64,000 nt of DNA, taken from positions 149,863-213,862 of the forward strand of contig CACVBU010000893.1 in assembly GCA_902728285.1 (NCBI GenBank). The letters run 5' to 3'. The notes beneath the pieces were generated by a model. It worked only from the letters and a program-made list of their open reading frames with translations. It had not been told where the DNA came from and did not search any database. Positions 12,380-24,000 of the stretch are shown one piece after another. Position 1 is the stretch's first letter, and each line of letters begins with the position of its first letter. Both the position numbers and the translations under genes were made by a program. This DNA is from Clytia hemisphaerica (taxonomy: Eukaryota; Cnidaria; Hydrozoa; Leptothecata; Clytiidae).

Positions 12380-13013
12380 CAGTATGTGGCCCCCAAAACG
12401 GCGATCAAATTTGAAATTTCTCTCAAATCTAGAGAGAAAGAGATTTTACAAAAATTTTTGCTGCATGAAATAACATCTCTACTTTATTTCCTGGAAGTTC
12501 TTTTTCAAAATTTTCAATTTCAACAATATTTTTCAATCGCTTAAAGATAGGTAGCTTTTTTCTAATGGCCCCCAAAACGGAGGTTTGAAATTTTAGCGAT
12601 TTCTCGAGATATCTTTAAGATATGAATACAAAATTTTGACCATAGTTTTGAAATATGATTTAGAGGGTTTTGGGCATAGATTTATTTGATAAAATTTTTA
12701 CAGTATACCCCTGGTTGTCAAAATGCAGGTTTGGGGCCCCAAAACGGAGGTGTAGTTAAAATCAAATTATTAGGCCCAGTGGTAATAGGGGGAAAAACTA
12801 TGAACATATTTGTGTTTCCCATTAAATTTACGACCCGATGGATGTAAAATTTATGATTTTTATGAAATATTTCAAGATTTTCGATATTGCAAAGTCCAAA
12901 CTGAAAATTTAGAAATTTTCAAAATGACAATTTTGATTTAACAACGTCTTAATCGAGTTTTTGAAAACAAATCTCGTTTTGGGGGCCGTCTCCGTTTTGG
13001 GGGCCATATACTG
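12380..13013. mobile_element. TA-flanked MITE, TIR CAGTATATGGCCCCCAAAAC
   Basis: CAGTATGTGGCCCCCAAAAC at the left and its inverse at the right are flanked by TA (12378-12379 and 13014-13015). GGCCCCAAAACGG recurs inside at about 12566 and 12738. A truncated relative lies at 40785-41630. The TA site suggests a Tc1/mariner-type mobilising enzyme. It fills the space between the HECT pseudogene and the integrase gene. Confidence 0.72.
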
Positions 13014-13506
13014 TATTCCCGAAAAATTCTTCAAAAAAATAGGAAATCTATAAAACCTCGAAATCGTAATAAATATCCAATTTTCAGCATATTCTTCTCG
13101 CCTGTTAATGCAGGGGTCTTATTTTGGCCCGGCGAACGGCGAATTTCGCCGGCCTAACGACCAGTGGCGTTGTGGGAAAATTTTTCTGGATGGGCCAAAG
13201 TCAATTTTTTTCAAATGGCGCCCCCAATTTCCCACTAGTTTCTGAGCTTTTATTACTAATTCGTTTGCCTAGGCATAATGAGGCAGGAAATATTTAATGG
13301 ATAAGAGTAGATATATTTATATAATTATTTCGTATATGCGTGCTATAACGATGTATGCTAATTACTACCATAGTTTGAAACGAATTGAACTTGAATTTCA
13401 ACTCAATTAGTTCTTCCGATATTCGAAAAAAACGAGCGACTAAAATCAAATTGTCATTTCTATGGCCCTCTGTAAGAATCTGCAAAAAATATCGATTCCA
13501 AAACTA

Positions 13507-15604
13507 TCAGAGGGACTCAAAACATTTTGTTCGTTCGTTAAGAATCCGTATAACCTGATCTTGATCAAGTATTTCAGGGATTCTCTCTGGATGTATTCCA
13601 TCATTATCATCATCGGTTGGTAGTGGTCCATTGAAATCGACTCCAAAATAATCATCAGCAAAGTCATCTTCTTGAATAGGTCGATAGTTCATTTGACCTA
13701 GAATCCACAATTGATTTGGCGATCGATTTGCAGCACTTGAAAGGGAATGTTGATCCCACCCGGATTTGAATAATTCAAGATGTCTATTAATTCTTGGTAA
13801 AAAGACAATTTGTAATACCTGCATGTGAAGAGAATTCGATATATCAAGAATATCGGTGTTCTCCATGTACCAAAAAGCGGTGTAATAGGTGGATAGACAC
13901 GAAGTAAAAACATCCCTCCAGAGACGTTCTATTCGTTGATTATGACAAGACTTCCCGGCAATGAAACTCTTACGACCCGGGCCACGCAAAACATGGTTGA
14001 GCATAAATCTTGCTACTTGAACATTTTCCACTCCCTGGTCAGCTCTAACTCGTGATGGTAAACCAAAGTTACCAATTGCTTTCAAAAACAAAGACTGTAC
14101 AGATTCTGCTCGATTGTTATTGTTACACTTTAAATACATAATTTTGCGTGAAAAACCATCAATGCCGCCATGAACAACGAATCCCCATCGGATCAATTTG
14201 TGGTTGCCGTCTATGTGCCACAATGCAAGTGTTCCGGGTACATTGTAGACACGACGACGAATCAACCTCCTATGGATGGATCGATTTAAAATACCTTCTG
14301 GGTCTGTTCTCCACAAAGAAGCACGAACTCTCTCCCATGTAACTCTGATACCATTAGCTGTAAGGTGTCCTTTCATTGTTCGAATACCAGAGCTCGGAAA
14401 ATTCATTGTTATTCCTTGCACCATCGTGTCTAGTTCATCATCTGTTATATCAGTATACCTATTGAAACGCAGTCCAAATTCATCCATTCTACGTCGTATT
14501 GTTTGATCAGAAACACCAAAAAGCTTCGCAATGTCTACCTGTTTAAGGGCTCTGACCATAGTGAATTTTTCATAATTGCCGTGTTTAAAATGTGTTTTCT
14601 GACTGATGTAACCAACAAAACTATGGCATGTTATACATTTTCTGTTAGACAAACTATTCCTGAATCTGAAAATTCAAAAATTGCATTGAAAAAATTTGAT
14701 GAAGAAGAAAATGAAGACTTTTGCGAGAAAGAGTATTTCAACTTTGAAGAGCTTAGTTTCGGCGAAGAAAAAACATTTTGAAAAATTTTTCGCAGTAGTT
14801 GGTGTATCTTTTACCGAACAATAAAAACTTTTGCGGAAAATTTTTGTAAATGCTTCTTTGTCTCGAAATCTTCAAAATAGTGGTTTTTCGTCAATTTTTC
14901 ATCTGGATTTTGCTTAAAAAAACAGTCATAACTTTTGACACATCTTTTTAGAAAAATTTTCCGCAAAATTTAAAATAGTTCAATCCTTTGCGGACAGTTT
15001 GAAAAAAGTTCGAAACAAAAAGGTTAATTACCCATTAAAACTTAGCACTTTTCATAAAAGAAAGTGATGCAACATATTATTAACGTCTTTTTAAAGTTCA
15101 TAACCTCATTTTTGCAATTAAGTTCTTAATTACTCTTAAGGGGTTTGATTAAAAAGCAATTTATAAAGGCAATTCTTTGTTAAAAGTATTAAAGAATCTA
15201 AAACATAACTTTTATGTTCAGATACTAAAATCAATTTTCTGACTATGGTCAGAGCCCTTAAAACCATTTTCGAGAAAAAATATAAGTTGTTCTTCTGAAA
15301 CCTTGACGCGTGGTCTACCAACTTCTCCGGTCCTTTCTAAGGTTGGCAAGTTTCTCTCCTCATCACGATTGTCTCGAATACAACGCGTCATAGCCCTCCA
15401 GGCAGAGTGAAGTGAATCCAGTATTCCTATCTCAAACCCGTAAACGATACATCCTTGTATCACGACATGGATCAACTGTTCTATACCATCTAGATGAAAC
15501 TCCAAAATATTGATATTTTCATTCTCTTCCAAAGTTGTATAAATTCTGTTGACATTTTCTTCTACAAAACTCAAAAAGACTTCACGTGTTCTCAGTTGAG
15601 CCAT
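13507..15604 (-). pseudogene. DDE integrase-core gene interrupted by a TTAA-flanked insertion
   Basis: Coding parts are 15604-15258 (ATG at 15604-15602) and 14542-13507, about 460 residues if joined across the insertion at 14547-15257. The first part is a helical N-terminal region; the second opens with a helix-turn-helix ([16 protein letters not shown]) and then the rve/DDE core. Visible catalytic residues are D in [12 protein letters not shown] in [10 protein letters not shown] (56 residues later) and E in [10 protein letters not shown] (36 residues later). Proteins of this architecture are abundant in cnidarian and fish genomes and look like DNA-transposon or domesticated integrases; which of these I cannot say. 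All DDE residues are intact, and no TIRs of its own were found. As it stands the insertion breaks the frame unless it is spliced out. Confidence 0.78.
14547..15257. mobile_element. 711-bp TTAA-target element inside the integrase gene
   Basis: Perfect 16-bp inverted ends GGGCTCTGACCATAGT are flanked by TTAA on both sides (14543-14546 and 15258-15261). TTAA targets and clean removal are the hallmark of piggyBac-type elements. Removing the insert and one TTAA joins FLENGFK directly to QVDIAKLF in one frame. The interior is AT-rich with no transposase; a short acidic plus-strand open frame (14588-14781) is not recognisable. The TIR starts with GGG, whereas typical piggyBac ends start with CC, so the exact superfamily is open. 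Confidence 0.85.
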
Positions 15605-15782
15605 TATTATCAAAAAGAAAATTTTAGAAAAAACGGTGTGTAGTCAAAGCATACGAATATATACAATAAACAGACCAGACAAGCCAAATTAAAGACCCAA
15701 AAGGACCTGGGGTCTAGTAAAAATAATATTAGAATGTGTACCATCAATTAATTATTGGCCATTATTAATTCAATCGATATAC

Positions 15783-16130
15783 GAGTTGACTATCAAATTG
15801 AAGATTGAACTATCAAATTGAAGAGTCGACTATCGAATCGAAGGATCAACTATCAAATTGGAGAGACGTTTATCGAATCAAAGCCGGCTGTCAAATTGAA
15901 GGGTCGATTTGTCAAATTGAAGGGTCGATTTGTCAAATTGACAAGCCGACCATCAAATTGAAGGGTCAAATTGACAAATTGAAGGGTCGATTTGTCAAAT
16001 TGAAGGGTCGATTTGTCAAATTGAAGGGTCGAATTGACAAATTGAAGGATCGATTTGTCAAATTGAAGGGTCAAATTGACAAATTGAAGGATCGATTTGA
16101 CAAATTGAACCATCAAATTGAAAGGTCGAA
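15783..16130 (+). repeat. Minisatellite (TCAAATTGAAGGGTCGA units)
   Basis: About twenty degenerate units based on TCAAATTGAAGGGTCGA, alternating with TTGTCAAATTGAAGG variants, run from 15783 to 16130. Units become most regular between 15890 and 16080. The array is open in a forward and a reverse frame, giving low-complexity predicted peptides that I do not regard as genes. It lies just upstream of the integrase start. Confidence 0.85.
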
Positions 16131-16200
16131 TTTTGTAAGGTATCTAACTTCATAAATATTTATCAAATTATTTATTTTGATTCATAATAAAAGCTTTTTT

Positions 16201-16480
16201 GGACCTATTTTAAGGGGGTCCTATAATTAACATGTGTCCGTCCGTCCGTCCGTCTGTTATTAGGTTTTCTCGGGATTGGCTCATTAGTTTTTCAGATCTT
16301 TTTTTCACAATGATGCAAATCATAATGCCCAAAATGTGACGAAACCCGATTTTTTTTTAGGGGGGGGGGCAATTCCAGCCAAAAAAACAGCTAAAAAGGG
16401 TTTTTTGGATTTAGTAGAAAATTGGATCATTTGTCCTGATTCTTTCCTCGAAATTAAGGTACCATCATCGGTAAAAGCTG
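16201..16480 (+). mobile_element. Partial copy of the GGACCTACC-ended repeat family
   Basis: It starts GGACCTATTTTAAGGGGGTCC, followed by ATAATTAACATGTG, tandem GTCC/GTCCG units and CTGTTATTAGGTTTTCTCGG. The same order, forward or inverted, occurs at 31536-32560, 55438-55563 and 58898-61267. Similarity can be followed to about 16480; the far end was not found. The next 700 bp hold nothing I recognise. Confidence 0.65.
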
Positions 16481-17171
16481 GTTGAAGCAGATTTTCATAA
16501 AAAAAAAAATTGAAAAAAAATTAATCTTTATCCATAGGATTTAGATTATAAGCATACATGCATTAGCCAAATTACTCAATTTTTTGATGAGATAGATATT
16601 TTTTTCATTCCAATCCCCTCCCTTAATACCACCCCAATTCAAGAAACGGACTCCCGAGAGAAAAATCGAGGTTTAGTCAAAGTCTTTGGTTTAGTTAGCC
16701 GATGAAAACTTTGGAGAGGATAAGTTTTGTCATCTGCCTAGAGATGCTTTGATAATTTTTTTCATAAAAAAAAAAAGTTTTGGAAAGAGTATTTTCCCAT
16801 TTTCTACCCATCAGAGGAAAGAAGCCTAGTTTTGCGATTCTTCTTGATGAGAAGAATGCAAAAAAATTTAAAATCAGGTAAAGTTTTTGCCAGGGAAAAA
16901 TGAAATTTGGGAAAGCTCTGTCGTGTGATGAAATGTTGGCAGATTTCTTTGACGGGGGAAATTGTATGTCACTCCTTCACGACTTATTTTGTAATGAAGC
17001 TTTTCAACCTCTGATCTTTGTAAATAGCTGTAAAAATTGAACAACGAAAAGGAGCCCTAATTTTCTCTTCGATGCTCATTAGATGAACATTCGTATAACG
17101 ACAACGATAAGCATGAATCAGAATTTAAAGTCGTCTCCAGTTACTATTACCCAGTGTTTATAGTAAATTTA

Positions 17172-17504
17172 CACACCCCTGTCTCAGCTACCTACCCGGT
17201 TAGGTTTGGGTTTGATTTTGAGATCACTAGGGTAAGAACGAGGGATGTGAAAATCCCGGAATGGGAGTAGAAAAAAGTAGATTTTCCCGTTTTCGCCGGG
17301 GTAGGATAAAAATCTTCAAGCTGGTTGACCGGCAATACAATTATTGACCGGAGTAAGACCATAACTTTCCCAGTTCTGATCGAGGTAGAGAATTATAATC
17401 AAGTTTGACCAGGTTTACTCTTTATCCTACCGGAAGTTAAAATTGAGCCATTTTTGGCAATTTTTTTGTCATCGGGTGAATCTGACCGGGTTAATGATAC
17501 AGGG
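17172..17504. mobile_element. TA-flanked MITE, TIR CACACCCCTGT
   Basis: Inverted ACACCCCTGT ends are flanked by TA. Several ACCGG/CCGGT words inside occur on both strands (about 17195-17500), extending the pairing. No coding sequence. Confidence 0.5.
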
Positions 17505-18013
17505 GTGTATGTCTTCTTCTTAAAAAAGCAAATCTTACGGCAGAAGTGGAGGCCTTAAGTAATGGATCAAATTTGCAAAAGAAATGCCAAGCATGTTATT
17601 TTTCACCGAGTTTTCTTATCCGAGTGTCAAAAAATTAATGCTATTTTTACACGAAACTAATAAATAATATTGCAATAAAAAATAACTACGTAAAAACAAT
17701 AATAACTGTTTGTAAGTAGTTCCACTTTCAAAAGATCATCTTGATTGCGTATCAAATATGATATGTCGTCCAAGGTCCTTGAATTATCGCAAAATTCCAA
17801 AAATTGATTTTCTAAATTGGATTGATTCGTAAACAGTGAAATATGAGTAAAACAGTGACAGTAAGTAAAAACTGCCTTAAAAAGCCTAAAATACCCTAAA
17901 AGCAAAAGTTATTTCGTTAATTTTATACAAAAATTATCTTAGAATCTAAAAAAAAGAACGCTTAGTATAATCTAAAAGAGTCTTCTATCCTAATTAATTA
18001 AATTTGTATAAAA

Positions 18014-21000
18014 CTATACGACTTCTTCATTTTTTTGTTTTTTACGCGCTAATTTGAACCACTCGGGTTCTGAAGAGTTCGACGTTGTATTTTCAATATT
18101 TCTTTGTACACGAGAACCAGAACGAGTCGGCGAAACTGTTGTTTGTACCGGTTTCTTAGCAACGATCGGTGGTCTGGGACTAACTTCTGGTTTTTGACCA
18201 ATGGGTGGACGTGGACTGATTTTAGGTTTTGGTTTGGTCGGTGGTGATAAAGGTCTGCTGTTTGCCTGAAAAAGAAGAGATCGGGAATCGGAATTAATTT
18301 CAATCAATGTTTTGAGCTTTTTTGGTCATTTATTAACAAAGTATAGAAAACTAAAACCTCTTTCATTTAAGGCTTTTACCTAGATTCGCAGGTGATGCAA
18401 GTGAAAACAAGTATCCGATTAGTTTGGACGGAATGTCCCCCATTTTTCTTTGCTTATTTTTGACTAGAGCGGCTAAAAAGATTTCAACAAGCATCAAAAG
18501 TATACCCCATACGAAAGAAGAACTGAGAAATTTTTCTTACCTCATTCGTCGAACCATTGTTTTTGTCTTCGTCGGTCTCTTGTTTTTGTCGAGCCAATCG
18601 GAACCATTCAGGTTCAGCGTTGCTAGGAGATGATGCGAGGTTTTCTTTCGAAGAAGCGGCGTCTCCCAACCTCTTCTGTTCTTTACTTCCCAACGATTTC
18701 GAACGCTGAATAACATCACTACTTTGAAACGAAAAGTCTTTACTTGGTGACCCATGAACTGTAGGGCGGTTTTTAGCTAATGGGCGGGGCGGGCGGTCCA
18801 TCTGTTCTTCCACTTCTGGTTTGACGTCTCGATTTGAAGGTAGAGAAAACGATTTGGCTTCACCTGTTAAAGAGGGTGGATCAACTTTCTTTAACGAATG
18901 TCTTTTCATTTCTAAGGGTGATTCGACAGAGTCTTCAACAGGGGCGTGTTGTTCGAAGGAATTTCGGTCGATTTTCTTTAAAGAATGCCGTTTGAATTCA
19001 AGACTTTCGACAACTTTCGGTTTTTCATCGATAGTTTTCCAAGAAGCTCGTTTTACGTCGTGTCGTGGCTTTTCTTCGAAAGATTTCTCGTTAAAGGAAC
19101 TCGTATTCAAATCGATGCTCGATAATTTGGCGCTGTCAAACGCCATACAGTTTGTTTCAATGTCTTCAGACTTACGGACGGGGCTCAAAACCTTTTGGTA
19201 AGAGGACGTACTCGCGTTCGGTGTACGAGAGAACGATTTCCGTTGATTGGTAACGGGTTCGTCAAGGTTCATTTCACTATTAACAAAATCTAAAATATCG
19301 TTCGATGAGGTCGTTGAAGTGTTATGAGATTCGTTCGCCTTCTCGACAGTCTCCTTGCTGCTCATATAGTCCTCAGCTTTTGGAACACTTCTCAACGAAA
19401 TACGCTTGAACTCAAACGGTTTTTCCTCTTCATCTTTATCTGGACGGTGAAGCTTCCGAGGACTTGTAGCTGGCCTCTGACGAACGACCGGTGGCGATTT
19501 AGCGCCTGTTTGGTTAAGATAGCCAACACTCTTTGAATTAGTACTAGAATATGAACTATTTTCTCGGTTTTCTAGTTTCTCAGAATAAGATTTTGATCGA
19601 GACATGTTCGATAAGGGAGGGCTGGATTCGATCTTTCGATCTTGTCGTGGGCTGGTCAACGCCATTGCCAACATACCATAAGAATCTCCCTCTTGGGATT
19701 TGGGGAAAACAAGTTCTTTCTCTTCATGAACACTTTTACGCTGCTGAGAAATATCTTCTTTGCTTCGATAAAAACCCTCTTGGTTTTTTATTGTAGTGGT
19801 TTCAGGCGATGGCTTCTTTTCTGGTGACTCCCTGTTCAAAGAAGTGCGACTTCGAGATAAACCAGGAACAGAATAAGACTGTATTGTCACCGAGCCTGAG
19901 TTTCGTTTTTCATCAATTTCAAAAGATTTTCCCGTCAAGGAGTTTCGGCTTCCGTACGAAACTTTTGAAAGGCGTTTTCTTCGACAGGTGTTGTATCGAC
20001 CGAAGATAATCGTTTCTCTCCGAAAGATTGTCGTTTCTCTCCAAATGATTGTCGCTTCTCTCCGAACGATTCTCGCTTATCTCCGAAAGATTGTCGCTTT
20101 TCGGGGGATGAGGTTTGATTGTCACCGGGTGATTCTCTTTCATAACCGTAAGATTGTCGTTTTTCGGGAGCTGATTTCTCCTTCTCATCAATTGAAGCCC
20201 GACTACCGAAAACTTGATCTCTTGAGATTCGTTTCTCGTCGTCGTTCTTTCCGAAAGATTCGGAATAAAATAATTTACTTTTCAATTCACCCAACGAGAA
20301 TTTCTTAACCGGGAGATCTTCATTGTCGTCTAAGCTTTGTATGGATGAATTGGCGCTTCGGGGCGGTTTAATAGGTGGTTTTGGGCGGTTGACATTCTCT
20401 CGAGAATTGGTCGAAAAAGATCGCTGGGCCATGGTTCTCTGCTTTTGAGGTTGAAAATCGTCGGCTGTCGAGAACGAATGTTTATTTCGTAATGCTTTCG
20501 GGACAGCATCGTTGAAATTCGGTTCAGTATTATCAAACGAAGATCGATTTGTCATTTCCGAGTTATTTCGTGAATAGGAGGGCATTGAATCCCAGTCAGA
20601 GTTCCGGCTGACGTTTGATGTATGTCGGCTGACATTCGTAGTTTGACGACTTTCGAAATTATCGGAATCTTCATCGATTTTCGTTAAAAACGAGTCTTCC
20701 TTAAAGGAAAACGAACTCGTGGAGCGAGCGGGTTTCGGTGGAGCGTTTCCGGTGCGATATCGGGATGGTTTCCGACGGTTTTGTGGCGCGACACGGATAC
20801 GGTCCTTAGCAACGGTATTTTCAATTTGTGGGGTTGTCGGCTTGATGTCTCCTAGTTTGACAGGAGCTGAAAATGTAAAAGACGGATATAAAAAATAGTT
20901 CTAAAATGAAATTAAACCTAAGGCGAAAGGAGAAATGTAATTTTTATTAAATAATGCAGTGAATACTCGGGCTTCCCTTAGCCGTCTGGGGAAGCAAGAC

Positions 21001-24000
21001 ATAAAATGGAAAATTTTGTAGACAACAAATGAAAAAAGAGCTTTAAAGCATTACACGAATACGTCGATGTCGCTTGTGAAGAAGAAGAAGAAACAGTTAT
21101 CGGTTTATCGTGAGCTGGCTTGTCCAATGTGACTTTCTTCTTATGTAGAAATTCCAAGTCTTTTCGAATGTTCGCAGCATTGCCACTCGTGGCAGTTGTT
21201 AAACTTTTGACTGGACTGAAAGTTTTGGCTGTATTGTAACTCTTAGGAGTGTGCAAATTATTATTAGCATTGACATTATTGAATTTGCTGAAAGCGTCTT
21301 TAAAGTTGAATTTTTCCTCCTCTATATTATTGTTGTTGTTATCGTTATTTGTGTGAAGACAAATCACAACCATTTCGATCCAAACTCAATTTTGAGCCTA
21401 AAAACCCCCTTCCAATATATCGCACAGAAAGTTAAAGATACTTTTACATTTGATAACGACAAATTTAGTGTTGTTTCCTTCTCTTTATCTATTTCTTATG
21501 AAAATTATATTTTGCAATAAATCTAGAAATGAAAACAAACTGTTAGACATTGTATTATGGCAAGCATAAACATGCATTATATGACGTTTCCAGAACGTTC
21601 AAAAGTCGTCTCCCGTTAAAAAACACTGCAATAAGATCTCAGGCAACCTGAGGAGCTTTGATTAACTTTGAACCTTGAAACCTCCCATTACCTTCGAAAG
21701 TTAACATCATCGTAACATAAAGTCAAAAAAGACACATTAATGATGTAAGAAAGATCTTGACGATATAATCTGATATAATTCGTTACGTAAAGTATCTATA
21801 AGTAGTTCCATTGATAAGCATCCAAATAACAGAATTTACTTTTATTTTCAAACCACAAACTCAAAACGATAGTATTCTAAAATCAGATACAAGAATTAGA
21901 ATTATAGAAGGATTCGAAAAATATAGTAGTTCGAATGAGGAAGAGTCCGGTAAAAAACCCTTTTTATTACTTTGGTGTCCCCTTTTTAGGTCTTCACAAA
22001 GGTTTCAAAATCCAAGTTAGCCGCCTTTCAACAAGAATAACCATTTGGAAATCTCATATCAAGAAGTTGACAGAACTAAATTTCATGCCTTTTCAAGTTA
22101 AAGAGAATTGCTTTTTGGTCATAATCAAATACAAAAATCTCTGCAAACACCCAAACATAAAATGGTAATTATATAAGCCAAAAACAACATGGCAAGATGA
22201 AAGTTGGTCAACTGTCTCATTCTTGATTGCTTAAAGCAGAAAATGCTGACACTCAGAAATAGCAATGACAATAAAACAAGCTTAAACATATCATTTTAAT
22301 TTGAAAAACACTATGAACAAAAGCTCAGTGACTTTCTAGTGTATGTATAATATCAAATCAATTCAACATACAAAGTCAATCCGATAGTCTATATCAAAAT
22401 ACAGGATTCTTTTATAAGAAATTTTAATAAAACGATCTTAAGTCATTTCAATATTCAACATTTAATTTCAACAGGCCGGTAGAAAACACTTAAGTCAGGC
22501 ATGGATTAGGATTTTTGTAAGTTTTTCGTAGCACCTAAACAAATAACGAGGTAAACAGTTCTTAGGCCTGCTTGGACAACCCAGAAAGTCTTGTTATAAG
22601 GTATCAAATGCCTATAAGTTTTTCTTTCTTATTCGAAAAAGTAATCTACCACAAGATTACATAAAAAGAGAGAAATTATCAAGTATATTGGATCACCATC
22701 TAACAGCTCTTCAAGGCGACTTATGAGCTAGCTATGTACTTCAAGGAGCCATAGTAATGAACAAACTATAGCAAACAAATTTTCAACAAACATTTCCATA
22801 ACTTCTCTAAACAACAACACCTTCACCTGAAGACATGCGTTTATGAGAGCTATCTAATTTAAAGCAAAAACCAAAAACACTTTAAAAGAAGCTTAGAGAC
22901 TGAAAACGTCATAAACAATCACTAACAGTCATTCACCGATTTGAAAAACTTTGTAACATACAGATAAAGGGTTTTTCATAAAATTGAGCTCATCTCTACA
23001 TCAACCCATGACGTCAGAACGTTAAAGCACATGAAAGCTGACATAAACGTAGGCCAGATCACGTAGTAATATGTGCCTACGAGGATGGAATGAAAATATC
23101 TTGACAAGGAGTGCTTTGTCTTTCGTCTCCATTGAAATCAACACAAAGCAACAAGGTTCTATGCTATAGAAGGTCCAGCAAACGCGTAACCTGAATATTA
23201 GTTGAGGCTTCTTGGAGTTTTCTAGTCAAACATTATCCTTTGATTAAATTGAAAAAACCTTTGAAAAGTCAGAGCAGATTCAAAACAAGATAGAAATTCA
23301 TTTTCACAGAAACTTGTACAGTAGACCAAATAAGAAACATTAAAGAATTCCATGCTAGCAAAACGGAAAAAAATGAAAAAATGTGTAACACCAGTGCTAA
23401 GACATTTGAAAAAGGTAAAACAACACTATACTAACGAAATAAGACAACAAATTATGATAATTATTCATCATATCGCGTTTGTTTAAAATCAATCATATGT
23501 ATTTGGGAAAATTTCTTTCCAACAAAACATCCCAATGGATAAATACTGTGCAAAGAGTTTAATAATTCATGATGGAACCGTTTCTTTCGATTGATTACTA
23601 TAGTAACCAAATGAACAGTTTACTATCCCTCATTTGAACAGTTGAGGTCTGTATAGCTGGAAGTAGAATGATCAATAATTACGCAATTCAACCCTTTGAG
23701 AGATCCGATAAAATGACTAAACCTTGACAAAAGAACAGCCCTTAAACCTTTTTAATCAAAAAAATAACTAAAGTAAACCAATGTAGGACAATGGATAATT
23801 GCAGTGAAAAATCAAAAGGAATCTTTCTGAGGGAAGCCAAATAGAAGACTATGATGGATAAGAAACTCATAGAAAATTGAGGGCTCGATAACGATAGTAT
23901 GGAACCATCAACCCTACTATTACTATGTAAACTGGATGCGAAAAGATCCCAAGATTCAAACTGCTATAAAGCACATCATTATTCACAAAAAAGTCACTGT

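Noticed and set aside
15783-16130. CRISPR array
   Set aside because: Units are contiguous and degenerate with no unique spacers, and the genome is eukaryotic.
20978-21054. Extension of CRACD-like exon 3 to its downstream stop
   Set aside because: A GTAATG donor at 21054 joins in phase to the acceptor at 20866, giving one continuous Ser-rich protein; the extension looks non-coding.
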